Assembly: GCF_000023125.1 (NCBI RefSeq)
Contig: NC_013037.1
Location: 2,418,001 to 2,482,000 of the forward strand
Source: Dyadobacter fermentans DSM 18053
GTDB taxonomy: Bacteria > Bacteroidota > Bacteroidia > Cytophagales > Spirosomataceae
Length of the DNA stretch: 64,000 nucleotides
Direction of reading: 5' to 3'
Shown here piece after piece: positions 1-9,803 of this stretch (its first letter is position 1; each line of letters begins with the position of its first letter). The notes under the pieces are model-generated. The model worked only from the letters and a program-made list of their open reading frames with translations, was not told the DNA's origin and did not search any database. A program made the position numbers and the translations under genes.

Positions 1-157
1 ATTTGTCGGAAAGAATGGGCCTGATATCAAAATTGTAGCTCACCTGCTCCGGCACTTTCTCCTCCGCTGTGCTTCCCGGCTTGTTGTTGCATGACTGCAA
101 GCCCAAAGCAACCGCCACCGCTCCGGTCAGCAGCAAAAAACTAGTCGTCAAATTCAT
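1..157 (-). CDS. Planctomycete-type cytochrome (PSCyt1) domain lipoprotein, N-terminal fragment
   Basis: Only the first 52 codons are in the window; the rest lies beyond the left edge. The start is an ATG read from the minus strand at 157. The N-terminus is a lipoprotein signal: a basic-poor hydrophobic stretch ending in a lipobox LQSC, so the mature protein should be lipid-anchored. After a short polar linker comes VSYNFDIRPILSDK, which matches the opening of the PSCyt1 haem-binding domain (usually followed by CxxCH), as found in DUF1549/DUF1553 proteins. The haem motif itself is outside the window, so the family call rests on this short match. No function beyond a probable periplasmic or surface c-type cytochrome is claimed. 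Confidence 0.55.
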   Translation of the reverse strand, partial: MNLTTSFLLLTGAVAVALGLQSCNNKPGSTAEEKVPEQVSYNFDIRPILSDK

Positions 158-497
158 TGTCTTGGGTTCAGGTTCTTGTTACATTTTTTTACCCAGTATA
201 TAAACTTAACTAAAAAAATGCACATTTATTGAAGCAATAATGCCAATTTAAGCACAGCCAACTGTCCTGTGCTATACTGCTCCCCTGAAATTATTTTGCT
301 TTTCTTACCCAGGACACTATTTCAGCTATTCCACTGACAATTATTGCGTTGCCAATATTCTCCGCGACATACGATGTGAGAGATCAGGTTAAAATAGGCC
401 AATTCGAAGCGCTTTCCACACCTTTTACACCACCCACAAAGCAAAAAGAGCAATGCCATCACGACATTGCTCCTTTTCTGCGGTATTTTGAAACCCG
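158..497. other. Intergenic region, AT-rich
   Basis: This 340-bp gap separates the cytochrome-domain gene, which reads out to the left, from the end of the DUF885 gene. It should hold the promoter of the leftward gene; a TAAGTTTA sequence on the minus strand is one mismatch from TAnnTTTG but has no clear partner element. Near its right end lies a hairpin terminator (listed separately). No ORF with coding character was seen. Confidence 0.5.
442..476 (-). terminator. Rho-independent terminator of the DUF885 gene
   Basis: On the minus strand GAGCAATG and CATTGCTC form a perfect 8-bp stem with a 9-nt loop (448-472), followed by a run of five T. It lies about 25 bp past the stop codon of the DUF885 gene. 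Confidence 0.7.
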
Positions 498-2276
498 CTA
501 TTTACCCGCTTTGATCCACTGATCGACCTTCTGTTCGAGTAATTTCAACGGCAAGCAGCCCGATTCGAGCACGAGCTTATGGAAAGCGCGGATATCAAAC
601 TTCGCCCCCATCTCTTTTTCCGCCTTCGAACGCAGTTCCCGGATTTTCAGCTGACCGATCTTGTACGATAATGCCTGCCCGGCGCCGGCCATGTAGCGTT
701 CGACCTCGGCCGTAATGCTCTCCTCCGATTCGGCCTCGTGATCGAGCGAATACTTGATCGCCTGGTCGCGCGTCCACCCTTTTGCATGCAAGCCGGTGTC
801 GACCACCAGCCGGATAGCGCGGTGCATTTCAGCGCTCAGCATCCCGAAATACTGGTAAGGATCGGTATAAAGGCCCAATTCCTTGCCCAGCGACTCGGTA
901 TACAATGCCCAGCCTTCGCCATAAGCGCTGTACCAAAGATTTTTGCGGAACTCAGGCAAAGCGGTATTTTCCTGCTGCAACGAGATCTGGTAATGGTGCC
1001 CGGGAATGGCCTCGTGGAGGAACAAACTTTCGTCGGACACAATGTTGTAGGCCGCAGCATCCGGCACGGGCACGTAGAATATACCGGGCCGCGAGCCGTC
1101 CGGTAAGCCCGGATTGTACTCGGCAGAGGCCGACGCTTCGCGGAATGCTTCCGTCCGGCGCACTTCGAAAGGTGTTTTGGGGGTTAGTTCAAAAAGCCGG
1201 GTCAGGTTTGGTTTCATGCGCTCATGAATGGCATTGAAATGCGCGATCACCTGGTCCGCTTTCGTAAATGGCATCAGCTTTTTGTTCGTCCGCACCGCAT
1301 TGAAGAACGATTTGAGATCGCCCTGGTAGCCCACCTGCGCTTTCACTTTCTCCATTTCCGCCGATATGCGCGCTACCTCTTTCGACCCGATCTGGTGGAT
1401 TTCCTCCGCCGTTAGCTCAGTGGTGGTGTAATATTTAATATAATAGTTGTATAACGACTTCCCATTCGGCAGCGCTGAAAAGCCATCGGTGGTCCGGCCT
1501 GCGGGTACGTATTCTTTTTCCATGAAAACATGCAGCTTCTGGAATGCCGGGATCACCTTCGATTCCACCATGGCGGCATATTCCTTTTCGAGCCGGGCCT
1601 TATCTTCATCGGAAAAATCCTTCGGGAAATTTTTAACCGGCGAATAAAACAAATGCTCTTTCACAGGCCCGTGGTCCATATCGGCCAGCTGCGGGATTAC
1701 TTTCTTGATCAGCGGGCCCGGCAAAACGTAGCCTTCCTTGATACCCTTCCGCATATTCACAACGGCCGTATCGCACCATACCACAAATCCGTCGACCCGC
1801 TTCAACCAGTTGTCGTAATCTTTCACCGTTTTAAAAGGCTGCAAGCTGCTCCCGCTCGCCATTTGCGCCACCAGCAGGTGTGTAGAAAAGATCTGGTTGA
1901 TCGGCATCAACTCGGTGGGGTATTTGAAACCTTCCAGGTTGATCCCGCATTCCCATTCGATCAGGTCCCAGCTTACCTGCTCCTCGGCGGTGAGCGTGGA
2001 GCGATCGTATTTGGCGAGCTCGTCCTGGTACTTCCGGTAAAACGCGATCATCTTCGCTTTTCCCGCCTCCGAGAGGTCGTCGGACATTTTGTCGTTGTAG
2101 CGATTGTCGCCGTTCATGGTCGCTTCCAAGGGATAAAGCGGCAGGCGCTCCTCGTAATAACGGGCAAATACTTCACTAATCGGTGGCATGTTCTGTTCTG
2201 CTTTTTCTGATTTTTTCTGGCAGCCCTGCACCAGCAGGACCGTCGCTGCGAACACGTAATAAATCAGTTTTTTCAT
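498..2276 (-). CDS. DUF885 family lipoprotein, probable zinc metallopeptidase
   Basis: A 592-residue protein of the DUF885 family. The N-terminus is a lipoprotein signal with the cysteine in VQGCQKK. The C-terminal half contains HEAIPGHHYQ, the HExxxHH-like motif typical of this family, which suggests a metallopeptidase fold, but substrates of DUF885 proteins are largely unknown. The length is normal for the family and the reading frame is intact. The start is an ATG directly followed by the signal sequence. It is transcribed alone, convergent with nothing, and ends at a hairpin terminator. Location at the periplasmic face of a membrane is inferred from the lipobox. Confidence 0.85.
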   Translation of the reverse strand: MKKLIYYVFAATVLLVQGCQKKSEKAEQNMPPISEVFARYYEERLPLYPLEATMNGDNRYNDKMSDDLSEAGKAKMIAFYRKYQDELAKYDRSTLTAEEQVSWDLIEWECGINLEGFKYPTELMPINQIFSTHLLVAQMASGSSLQPFKTVKDYDNWLKRVDGFVVWCDTAVVNMRKGIKEGYVLPGPLIKKVIPQLADMDHGPVKEHLFYSPVKNFPKDFSDEDKARLEKEYAAMVESKVIPAFQKLHVFMEKEYVPAGRTTDGFSALPNGKSLYNYYIKYYTTTELTAEEIHQIGSKEVARISAEMEKVKAQVGYQGDLKSFFNAVRTNKKLMPFTKADQVIAHFNAIHERMKPNLTRLFELTPKTPFEVRRTEAFREASASAEYNPGLPDGSRPGIFYVPVPDAAAYNIVSDESLFLHEAIPGHHYQISLQQENTALPEFRKNLWYSAYGEGWALYTESLGKELGLYTDPYQYFGMLSAEMHRAIRLVVDTGLHAKGWTRDQAIKYSLDHEAESEESITAEVERYMAGAGQALSYKIGQLKIRELRSKAEKEMGAKFDIRAFHKLVLESGCLPLKLLEQKVDQWIKAGK

Positions 2277-2402
2277 GTATGATCGTGTTTGAAACTGCGT
2301 AAAGTAAGCAAAAACTGCCGGAAGAAATCAATTGCGGCGCTATGAATAGATGATCGGGCACGCTATTTTGCGTGGACAATTCCATTCAACCGACCGAAAG
2401 CA

Positions 2403-3311
2403 ATGAAGCAAAAAGTGCTCGTGATAGGCAGCTCCAACACCGATATGGTGGTCAAGACGGAGCACTTCCCGAAACCGGGCGAGACGGTGCTGGGCGGGAC
2501 ATTTCTGATGAACCCGGGCGGCAAAGGTGCCAATCAGGCCGTTGCAGCAGCCCGGCTCGGTGCCGATGTGCGGTTCGTTGCCAAAACGGGCAACGATATT
2601 TTCGGAAAACAGGCCCGCGAAGGTTTCAGGAAGGAAGGGATCGACATCAGTTTTATGACTGAGACTGCCGAGCTGGCGTCAGGGATTGCGCTCATCACTG
2701 TCAATGCCCAAGGCCAGAACGAGATCGTCGTTGCCTCCGGCGCTAATATGGACCTGCACCCGGCCGACATTCCGGAGCTTGCATTCGAAAACGCCGGACT
2801 GGCGCTTTTGCAGCTCGAAATCCCCCGCGAAACAGTTCGCTGGGCCTTACAGCAATGCGCCGGGCGCAACATCCGCACAGTCCTCAATCCCGCTCCGGGC
2901 GCGCCGCTAGGTCCGGGTTTCCTCGACGGCCTGTACCTGATCACCCCCAACGAAACGGAAACGGAGCTCATCACCGGCATTACCGTCGACAGCGAAGAAG
3001 CGCTGGAAAGAGCCGCGCAGCACTTGCTTGGGAGCGGTGTTCAGAATGTGATTATCACATTGGGCAGCCGGGGCATTTACCTGGCCAGCGAACATTTTAC
3101 CGGCATGATCGCCGCGCCGGTTGTGGAAGCGGTAGATACCACCGCTGCCGGGGACGTTTTCAATGGCGCACTCCTGAAAGCGCTCGCCGATGAAGCCCCG
3201 CTCGAAGAAGCATGCCGCTTTGCCTGCACGGCAGCGGCTATTTCGGTCACACGCATGGGCGCGCAAAGCTCAGCCCCTTTCTTACACGAATTACACTCTT
3301 ACAATGAATAA
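2403..3311 (+). CDS. rbsK: Ribokinase (PfkB family)
   Basis: Phosphorylates D-ribose to ribose 5-phosphate in the cytoplasm. The 302-residue protein has the PfkB N-terminal signature (GSSNTDMVV, GGKGANQAVAAARLG) and the C-terminal signature DTTAAGDVFNGAL, whose aspartate is the catalytic base in the family. Length fits ribokinase. The stop codon overlaps the start of the following nucleoside hydrolase by 8 bp, so the two are translationally coupled and probably release and then activate ribose from nucleosides. A different sugar kinase of the PfkB family cannot be excluded, but the context favours ribose. Confidence 0.88.
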   Translation: MKQKVLVIGSSNTDMVVKTEHFPKPGETVLGGTFLMNPGGKGANQAVAAARLGADVRFVAKTGNDIFGKQAREGFRKEGIDISFMTETAELASGIALITVNAQGQNEIVVASGANMDLHPADIPELAFENAGLALLQLEIPRETVRWALQQCAGRNIRTVLNPAPGAPLGPGFLDGLYLITPNETETELITGITVDSEEALERAAQHLLGSGVQNVIITLGSRGIYLASEHFTGMIAAPVVEAVDTTAAGDVFNGALLKALADEAPLEEACRFACTAAAISVTRMGAQSSAPFLHELHSYNE

Positions 3312-4245
3312 ACTACCCGTTATCATCGACTGCGACCCCGGCCTGGACGACGCCGTAATGCTCATGCTTGCACATGGCAGCGGCCAGCTGGACATCCGGG
3401 CCGTTACCATTTCCGCCGGAAATCAGACCCAGGAAAAAACCATGCTGAACGCGTTGAAAGTGCTTTCGCTCATTGGCGCCACCGACATTCCGGTGTACCA
3501 CGGCGCCGAGAATCCGCTGTTCCGTGAACTGATTGCGGACGGTGTGGTTCATGGCGAATCCGGCCTGGATGGGCCTTCGCTGCCGATCCCTGACATGCGC
3601 CCGCAGCCGGAAAACGCCATTCAAGGCATCGCGTCGGTGCTCGCCGCTTCGGAGACGTCCGTGACGATCGTTCCCACAGGCCCGCTGACAAACATTGCCA
3701 CATTTCTCCTGGCTTATCCGCATTTGAAACCGAAAATCGCGCGCATTTCGCTCATGGGCGGCGGCATTTTCCGTGGCAATATGACGCCCCTGGCTGAATT
3801 CAACATTTACACCGACCCGGAGGCCGCAGCCATTGTATTCAAATCAGGCGTTCCCATCACCATGTGCGGGCTCGATGTGACCCATAAGGCGCTGGTATTT
3901 CAAAAAGATATTGAATTGCTGCGGGCACTAGGCAACCAAACCGGCAAAGTAGCCGCCGATCTGATGGATTTCTTCTCCATTTACTATCGCGAAAACCGTG
4001 TGGAATTGAATGGTGGTGCGGCATTGCATGATCCATGCGCTATCGCGTGGCTGCTGAACCCGGGGATATTCAGCACAAAATCGTGCTATGTGGATGTGGA
4101 AACAAAGGGAGAACTAACGCGCGGTGCCACGGTGGTGGATTTTTACAACACATTACATCGGGAGCCGAACGTGACGGTAGCCTATGACCTGGATCGCGAC
4201 GCATTTATTGATATGCTGTTTAATGCGATCAAGGCATTGCCTTAG
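3304..4245 (+). CDS. Inosine-uridine preferring nucleoside hydrolase
   Basis: Hydrolyses the N-glycosidic bond of ribonucleosides to free base and ribose. The 313-residue protein begins with the family hallmark IIDCDPGLDDAVML, whose aspartates bind the catalytic calcium, and contains the later calcium-site aspartate in ALHDPCAIAW. An upstream in-frame extension exists, but the ATG at 3304 places the DCDPGLDDA motif at the usual position and gives an 8-bp overlap with rbsK, so it was chosen. No signal peptide, so cytoplasmic. Base specificity cannot be read from the sequence. It converges on the transporter at 4261. Confidence 0.88.
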   Translation: MNKLPVIIDCDPGLDDAVMLMLAHGSGQLDIRAVTISAGNQTQEKTMLNALKVLSLIGATDIPVYHGAENPLFRELIADGVVHGESGLDGPSLPIPDMRPQPENAIQGIASVLAASETSVTIVPTGPLTNIATFLLAYPHLKPKIARISLMGGGIFRGNMTPLAEFNIYTDPEAAAIVFKSGVPITMCGLDVTHKALVFQKDIELLRALGNQTGKVAADLMDFFSIYYRENRVELNGGAALHDPCAIAWLLNPGIFSTKSCYVDVETKGELTRGATVVDFYNTLHREPNVTVAYDLDRDAFIDMLFNAIKALP

Positions 4246-4260
4246 TTCGAAAGCGGCATT

Positions 4261-5511
4261 TTAGAGCAGGACTGAAACCTCTTCCTCCACATCCCGGCTG
4301 GCAGCGCGGTGACGGACCACGACATTGCCCGCTTGCAGGATGACCAGACCGCCGAAGGCGCAAAAGGCCATCATGCCCACCATCGGCATGGCGGTATTGT
4401 TGTGCAGAAAGCTGACTATGGCAGAAATCACCGCTCCTGCACCCATACGCCAACTGCCCATCAGCGCGGACGCGCTGCCGGTATGCTTGCGGAATGGCGC
4501 GAGAGAAAGCGCCGAGGCATTCGGGCCTGTGAGTCCCTGTCCGGTGAGGAACACGAACATCGTCCCGATGAGGGAATAGAGGCCAAACCAATTGTTATAA
4601 ACGCCCAGAATGAGGACGACGCCTACCACACTTTGGTAGATCAGCGTGAAGCGGATGATTTGTTCACTGCTGTATTTTTTAAGCAAAAAGTGGTTCAGCT
4701 GCGTCGAACCGATCATGGCAACGGCCAGGAAAGCGAAAATCCAGCCATACTGCTGCTCGGAAACCTTGTAGATGTTCATAAAAACATCGGATGAACCCGA
4801 AATGTAGGCGAATGGGGCAGCCGTTGCCAAGCCGCCCGCCAGGGTATAAATGAGGAATTGCGGCTGCGAGATCACGGTAAGATACCCGCCCAAAACCGCC
4901 TCGGGCCGGAGCGAAACCGAACTATCGGCATCACGACCGGTGGGTAAAAAGAAATAAATGGCAAGGATAATCAGACTTACGATACCGGCCAGGATCACAA
5001 AAATCCAGTACCAGGCGATAGAAGCGGTAACATAGCCGCCGATTGTGGGGGCGATCATCGGCGAAACGGCGATCACCAGCGTAATAAGGGAAAACACCTC
5101 GGCGCGCTTATCGGCCGGAAAAAGGTCGCTCACGAGCGCCTGCGAAGCTACGAGTCCAACACACCCGCCCATGGCCTGGAAGAACCGCATGGCGATCAGC
5201 GCATCGACGGACGAAGTCATCGCACATCCGAACGAGGCAATCACGTAAAGGGCCAGTCCCACATAGAGCGGCTTCTTCCTGCCGAAGCGATCCAGCAGTG
5301 GCCCGTACAGCACTTGTCCGATACAAATACCAATGAGATAGCTTGTTAGCGAAAGTTGTACTTTGTCGATAGTGGTTTGAAGATCCGACGCGATCCTCGG
5401 GAAGCCCGGAAGATACATGTCGATCGAGAAAGGGCTGACGGTCGCCAGCGATCCGAGGATCAGGATAATAAAGAAATATTGCTTACGGCTCATGGACTTA
5501 CGTTCACTCAT
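4261..5511 (-). CDS. Bcr/CflA family multidrug efflux MFS transporter
   Basis: A 416-residue major facilitator of the DHA1 Bcr/CflA type, predicted to have 12 transmembrane helices. The first helix carries the family signature SIDMYLPGFP, and the loop between helices 2 and 3 has the MFS motif GPLLDRFGRKKPL. Family members export small drugs and metabolites by proton antiport; the substrate here is unknown. A second ATG at codon 7 is a possible alternative start. Its 3' end faces the nucleoside hydrolase across 15 bp with no terminator visible between them. Confidence 0.88.
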   Translation of the reverse strand: MSERKSMSRKQYFFIILILGSLATVSPFSIDMYLPGFPRIASDLQTTIDKVQLSLTSYLIGICIGQVLYGPLLDRFGRKKPLYVGLALYVIASFGCAMTSSVDALIAMRFFQAMGGCVGLVASQALVSDLFPADKRAEVFSLITLVIAVSPMIAPTIGGYVTASIAWYWIFVILAGIVSLIILAIYFFLPTGRDADSSVSLRPEAVLGGYLTVISQPQFLIYTLAGGLATAAPFAYISGSSDVFMNIYKVSEQQYGWIFAFLAVAMIGSTQLNHFLLKKYSSEQIIRFTLIYQSVVGVVLILGVYNNWFGLYSLIGTMFVFLTGQGLTGPNASALSLAPFRKHTGSASALMGSWRMGAGAVISAIVSFLHNNTAMPMVGMMAFCAFGGLVILQAGNVVVRHRAASRDVEEEVSVLL

Positions 5512-5680
5512 AAGCTTTTAACGGCTCCCCCCGCCCTTTAAGTTCCTGCATACCGATAAGTACAAAACTTTCATCAATCTGCAATAAAAGGCGTTGGCTA
5601 GGGAGTGTGTAGGGAATTGGTGTTTTGGATATAATTAAGATTGGATTGTTGCTATTTACATCCACACTCCTGCACCCATT

Positions 5681-5713
5681 AAAAACAACAAAGCCCGGCA
5701 TAAAGCCAGGCTT
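5681..5713 (-). terminator. Rho-independent terminator of hppA
   Basis: On the minus strand AAGCC/GGC pairs with GCC/GGCTT around a TTTAT loop with one internal mismatch, followed by a T-rich tail (TTTGTTGTTTTT). It starts about 25 bp beyond the hppA stop codon. Confidence 0.7.
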
Positions 5714-5738
5714 CGTCACATTGATGGCAGATAACCGC

Positions 5739-7973
5739 CTATTCTCCTTTTCGTTCCAACCGCACTACCGGGGCTGCGTCGTTTGCATCGTCTTGGGCCG
5801 GGGTGTTGGCGACGGTTACGACCTGAACTTTGTCATTGGCTTTGGTGGCGCTCGTTTCGTGGGTACCTACACCGATGTGCGGCGCGATCACGAGCGAGAC
5901 GATCGACATGAGCTTGATGAGGATGTTCATCGAAGGGCCCGAAGTGTCTTTGAATGGATCACCGACCGTGTCACCGGTTACCGCAGCTTTGTGCGGCTCG
6001 GATTTCTTATAGTAGGTTTCGCCATTGATGAGCACGCCCTTTTCAAACGATTTTTTAGCATTATCCCAGGCGCCGCCGGCGTTGTTTTGGAATATTCCCA
6101 TCAACACACCCGAAACCGTCACGCCTGCGAGCGTACCGCCAAGTACTTCCGGGCCAAACAGGAAGCCTACCAGCACGGGCACGATCAGCGCGATCAAGCC
6201 GGGTGCGACCATTTCCTTGATGGACGCCTGGGTAGAAATGGCGACGCATTTATCGTACTCGGGCTTGGTGCGGCCTTCCATAATGCCGGGCAATTCGCGA
6301 AACTGGCGGCGCACTTCTTCCACCATTTTCATGGCAGCGCGACCCACCGCCGCAATGGCGAGGGACGAAAATATGAACGGTATCATCGCACCGACAAACA
6401 GCCCTGAAAGTACATTCGCTTTGTAAATATCAATGGAATTAATGCCTGCTACGCCGCAGAATGCCGCGAAAAGCGCCAGTGACGTCAAAGCCGCGGAAGC
6501 GATCGCAAAGCCTTTTCCGGTTGCCGCGGTGGTGTTTCCAACGGCATCGAGGATATCGGTACGGCCGCGTACTTCTTCCGGCAAATGCGCCATTTCGGCG
6601 ATACCACCCGCGTTGTCGGCGATCGGGCCGAAGGCGTCGATAGCAAGCTGCATGGCTGTGGTGGCCATCATCCCGGCTGCGGCGATCGCTACGCCGTACA
6701 AACCGGCCATTTCATAGCTGAGGAAAATACCCGCCGCCAACACAAGCGTCGGGATTACGGTCGATTCCATACCTACCGAAAGCCCTCCGATGATGTTCGT
6801 TGCGTGGCCGGTAGATGATTGATTTACAATTGATTGCACCGGACGCTTACCCATTGCTGTATAAAACTCGGTGACCATAGACATGATCGCACCGACAACA
6901 GATCCCAGCAGGATCGCCCAGTATACATCCATGGCCGTGAAATCGACCCCGCGGATATTGAGGTTACCTTCCGGCAACATCCACAATGTAAGCGGGTAAC
7001 TTACCACCAGGACCAGGATGATCGACCCCCAGTTACCGCGGTTCAATGCACCCTGGACATCTCCCTGATCATTGCTTACACGCACGAGAAGCATTCCGAG
7101 AATGGAAGAAATCAATCCCACACCGGCAATAACCATCGGGAGCAATATCGGCGCGATGCCTCCGAAATTATCAGTTCCATCGGCGATAATCTCGCGGCCA
7201 AGCACCATCGTGGCCAGAATGGTGGCTACGTACGAACCGAAAAGGTCGGCGCCCATACCGGCTACGTCGCCCACGTTATCGCCCACGTTATCGGCGATGG
7301 TGGCGGGGTTGCGCGGATCGTCTTCGGGGATACCGGCCTCCACTTTACCAACGAGGTCGGCGCCGACGTCGGCGGCTTTGGTATAAATCCCCCCTCCTAC
7401 ACGCGCAAAAAGCGCGATCGACTCGGCTCCGAGCGAGAAGCCCGCGAGGACTTCCAGCACCCGCTCCATGGGAAGGCCGTTCACATCGGTGCTATCGCCT
7501 ACAAACGTAGAATACAGGATAATGAACAAACCGCCCAATCCCAGCACTGCAAGGCTCGCCACGCCGATACCCATCACCGAGCCGCCGGTAAACGACACTT
7601 CGAGCGCTTTGGTAAGGCTTGTACGCGCCGCCTGCGTTGTGCGGACGTTCGATTTGGTGGCGATATTCATGCCGATATAACCCGCGAAAGCGGAGATAAA
7701 CGCCCCTACCAGGAACGATATGCCGATAAATGCGCTGGAATTTTCAACCAGTGTGCCGGAATAACCCAGTAACACACTCACAATCAAACCAAAAACAATG
7801 AGTACACGCCATTCGGCTTTCAGAAAGGCCAGGGCACCGTCCGCAATGGCGTCCGCTATGATTTTCATTTCGGGAGTTCCTGCATCCTGCCGGACAACCC
7901 AGCCTCTTTTGAAGAACATAACCAGCAAGCCAACAAGGCCTAACGCCGGCACTAAATAGGTAATGATACTCAT
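5739..7973 (-). CDS. hppA: Ion-translocating membrane pyrophosphatase
   Basis: Couples pyrophosphate hydrolysis to proton or sodium export across the inner membrane. The 744-residue protein is a multi-pass membrane protein with the family catalytic motifs, including [20 protein letters not shown]. The motif [10 protein letters not shown] (about residues 479-488) carries alanine where potassium-independent enzymes have lysine, which points to the K+-dependent class. Whether it pumps H+ or Na+ cannot be decided by eye. An extra charged tail of roughly 50 residues (from about APHIGVG onward) follows the last helix. It is a single-gene unit with its own promoter-like sequence upstream and a hairpin terminator downstream. 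Confidence 0.95.
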   Translation of the reverse strand: MSIITYLVPALGLVGLLVMFFKRGWVVRQDAGTPEMKIIADAIADGALAFLKAEWRVLIVFGLIVSVLLGYSGTLVENSSAFIGISFLVGAFISAFAGYIGMNIATKSNVRTTQAARTSLTKALEVSFTGGSVMGIGVASLAVLGLGGLFIILYSTFVGDSTDVNGLPMERVLEVLAGFSLGAESIALFARVGGGIYTKAADVGADLVGKVEAGIPEDDPRNPATIADNVGDNVGDVAGMGADLFGSYVATILATMVLGREIIADGTDNFGGIAPILLPMVIAGVGLISSILGMLLVRVSNDQGDVQGALNRGNWGSIILVLVVSYPLTLWMLPEGNLNIRGVDFTAMDVYWAILLGSVVGAIMSMVTEFYTAMGKRPVQSIVNQSSTGHATNIIGGLSVGMESTVIPTLVLAAGIFLSYEMAGLYGVAIAAAGMMATTAMQLAIDAFGPIADNAGGIAEMAHLPEEVRGRTDILDAVGNTTAATGKGFAIASAALTSLALFAAFCGVAGINSIDIYKANVLSGLFVGAMIPFIFSSLAIAAVGRAAMKMVEEVRRQFRELPGIMEGRTKPEYDKCVAISTQASIKEMVAPGLIALIVPVLVGFLFGPEVLGGTLAGVTVSGVLMGIFQNNAGGAWDNAKKSFEKGVLINGETYYKKSEPHKAAVTGDTVGDPFKDTSGPSMNILIKLMSIVSLVIAPHIGVGTHETSATKANDKVQVVTVANTPAQDDANDAAPVVRLERKGE

Positions 7974-8012
7974 GTTCTGATCAATGATTTGGTTAAATGG
8001 TTATAATTCTCG

Positions 8013-8042
8013 TAAATATAGAGAAAGGCACCTCATTACAAA
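8013..8042 (-). promoter_or_regulatory. Putative hppA promoter
   Basis: On the minus strand TTTG (8039-8042) is followed after 18 bp by TATATTTA (8013-8020), one mismatch from the Bacteroidota TAnnTTTG box. It lies about 40 bp upstream of the hppA ATG. The remainder of the 280-bp gap to 8253 shows nothing else recognisable. Confidence 0.45.
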
Positions 8043-8253
8043 ATCACGAAACCCTTATTTTTGATCAATTCGTATAGATTTTATAAAAATTCGGGGAGAT
8101 TTTAAACCAAACTAAAATCAGAAAAGAGTTAACAAACTGGCTCTCAAGGACTAATGCCGCAGCCGCTCCGCCGCACAAGGAAGGCGATTTAATAGAATAA
8201 TAAAATGAATTATTTGGGAGATTCAATGAATAGAGCCACCAAAAACGGCAGAC

Positions 8254-9414
8254 TCACCGCTTCGGGCGAAGCAGTGTCAGCAGCATCAAGCTAACGACAA
8301 ACCCTGCCGCGCCCACCGCTGCAGCAAGGAGTGTGCCACCTAAAAAATATTGTACAAAGTTGACATGAATGGATTCCAACGTGAGGTTTTCAAAGGAGGT
8401 GATCTCCGCCCCGTTGCGGTAAAACAGCCCGCCGAACTTGTAGCTGGCGTAAATGATGAAAGGAATGGCGGGCGGGATGCTGATGTGCGCCGCCGTCAGG
8501 AAAAGCACCTTGTTCATCCTGAAAACGATCGACATCGGGATACCGACCATCAACTGGAAGCCCCAGATCGGCACGATGCCCATAAAAAAGCCGAAACCAA
8601 CCGACCGCGCTTTGCTGAGATTACTCTCACCAGGCTTTACCGCTTCTTCACGAATGATCTTCCAGAGGCCTTTTTTTCGAATATACCGAAACAGCCGCCT
8701 CGGAAGGTAATAAACCAGCGTGAGCGTCACGAGCCAGGTGTTGAGGATGCTGATGCGTGTGAAATCCCGGAACGGCCGGAAGTGCGTCACACGCTCATTT
8801 TTGTCGTAAATCACCTGGATGTTGATCGGTACGATGGGCACGTCTTTCCAGGCCATTTTCACGATAACTTCGATTTCCGTCTCGAATTTCGTCGTGAAAA
8901 GCGACATTCTTTTCAAAGGGCCGAGCGGGTAAAGCCGGAAGCCCGTTTGGGTATCTGGCAAGGTAAGCCCGGTTTCGAATTTGAACCAGAAATTGGAGAA
9001 TTTGTTGCCGAAAGAGCTTTTTCCCGGCACGCCTTCCTGCTCCATATTCCGCGATCCCATGAGCAATGCACCCGGATTTTGAATGGCGGCGTCGATGAAA
9101 AGCGGAATGTCCGACGGCAAATGCTGCCCGTCAGAGTCAATGGTAATGGCGTTCTCAAAACCCAAGCGAATGGCCTCGGCGAATGCTTTTCGCAGCGAAA
9201 AACCCTTGCCTTTATTCACTGCATTGTCCAGGACACGGATTCGTGCGCCATATCCGGCCAGAATGGAAGCGGTATCGTCCGTGGACCCGTCGTTCACCAC
9301 AATCACCTCCTGCCCGCTCGCGTAGCGCAGCACGCCGTCGATCACCCTCCGCAATGTGTTGCGGTTATTGTAGGTAGGAATGATCACGCAGCATTGAATG
9401 TCCGGGAGGGTCAT
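8254..9414 (-). CDS. Family 2 glycosyltransferase fused to DUF2062
   Basis: Residues 1 to about 230 are a GT-A glycosyltransferase: CVIIPTYNN, VVNDGSTDD and the metal-binding region TIDSDGQHL. The remaining 150 residues, with several hydrophobic helices, match DUF2062, a membrane domain often attached to such enzymes. It is the last gene of the long minus-strand arm of the pigment cluster, 21 bp after the dehydratase-like gene. Aryl-polyene clusters commonly encode glycosyl- or acyltransferases that build the lipid anchor, so transfer of a sugar to the pigment or its lipid carrier at the inner membrane is inferred; donor and acceptor are unknown. Confidence 0.82.
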   Translation of the reverse strand: MTLPDIQCCVIIPTYNNRNTLRRVIDGVLRYASGQEVIVVNDGSTDDTASILAGYGARIRVLDNAVNKGKGFSLRKAFAEAIRLGFENAITIDSDGQHLPSDIPLFIDAAIQNPGALLMGSRNMEQEGVPGKSSFGNKFSNFWFKFETGLTLPDTQTGFRLYPLGPLKRMSLFTTKFETEIEVIVKMAWKDVPIVPINIQVIYDKNERVTHFRPFRDFTRISILNTWLVTLTLVYYLPRRLFRYIRKKGLWKIIREEAVKPGESNLSKARSVGFGFFMGIVPIWGFQLMVGIPMSIVFRMNKVLFLTAAHISIPPAIPFIIYASYKFGGLFYRNGAEITSFENLTLESIHVNFVQYFLGGTLLAAAVGAAGFVVSLMLLTLLRPKR

Positions 9415-9435
9415 TTGGGTTCTCGAATGTTGTAT

Positions 9436-9801
9436 TTAAATGAGTGAAAGGAAACTGGCCCGGGCTTTGAAATAGGTTTTTTCTCCCTGTCTGCCGGTCG
9501 CGGCCACGTCCAGCAGTTCTTCGCCCTTAATTTGAAGCTGTATCGTCAGCTCCGGCGTTTCGGCGGGATTGAGCACTTCCAGAAACTTGCAAGTACTCAT
9601 TTCTTTCAATGCAAATGGCTTTTCCAATGCTTTGGAGAGGACCGCTTTTACCATTTCGAGCTGCACGACGCCCGGCAGCACGGGCGCGCCCGGAAAATGG
9701 CCGTGAAATACAGGATGCGCGGCATCGATCAGCAATGTTCCAATGATCTGGTTTGGAGCCTGTTCCAGGTTTGTAATCGTGTAAAGATCGGTCAAAGGCA
9801 T
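9436..9801 (-). CDS. Hotdog-fold 3-hydroxyacyl-ACP dehydratase (FabZ/ApeI-like)
   Basis: A 121-residue hotdog protein with HPVFHGHFPGAPVLPGVVQ, the FabZ/FabA-type active-site helix region including its histidine. It should dehydrate 3-hydroxyacyl-ACP intermediates during polyene chain growth, as ApeI does in aryl-polyene synthesis. An in-frame TTG two codons earlier would overlap the upstream gene; the ATG at 9801, which leaves a 2-bp gap after the LolA-like gene, was preferred. A second hotdog dehydratase is encoded at 15786; ApeI and ApeP are reported to act as a pair in the Xenorhabdus system, so partnership here is plausible. Confidence 0.78.
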   Translation of the reverse strand: MPLTDLYTITNLEQAPNQIIGTLLIDAAHPVFHGHFPGAPVLPGVVQLEMVKAVLSKALEKPFALKEMSTCKFLEVLNPAETPELTIQLQIKGEELLDVAATGRQGEKTYFKARASFLSLI

Positions 9802-9803
9802 CG

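Noticed and set aside
6834..7772. Long plus-strand open frame (312 codons) opposite hppA
   Set aside because: It is a shadow of hppA: codon bias of the sense gene leaves few stops on the opposite strand, and the translation (His, Arg and Asp rich) matches no family.
8350..9447. Plus-strand open frame of 365 codons opposite the GT2-DUF2062 gene
   Set aside because: Same cause; the sense strand encodes clear GT2 motifs and sits in a tight operon.
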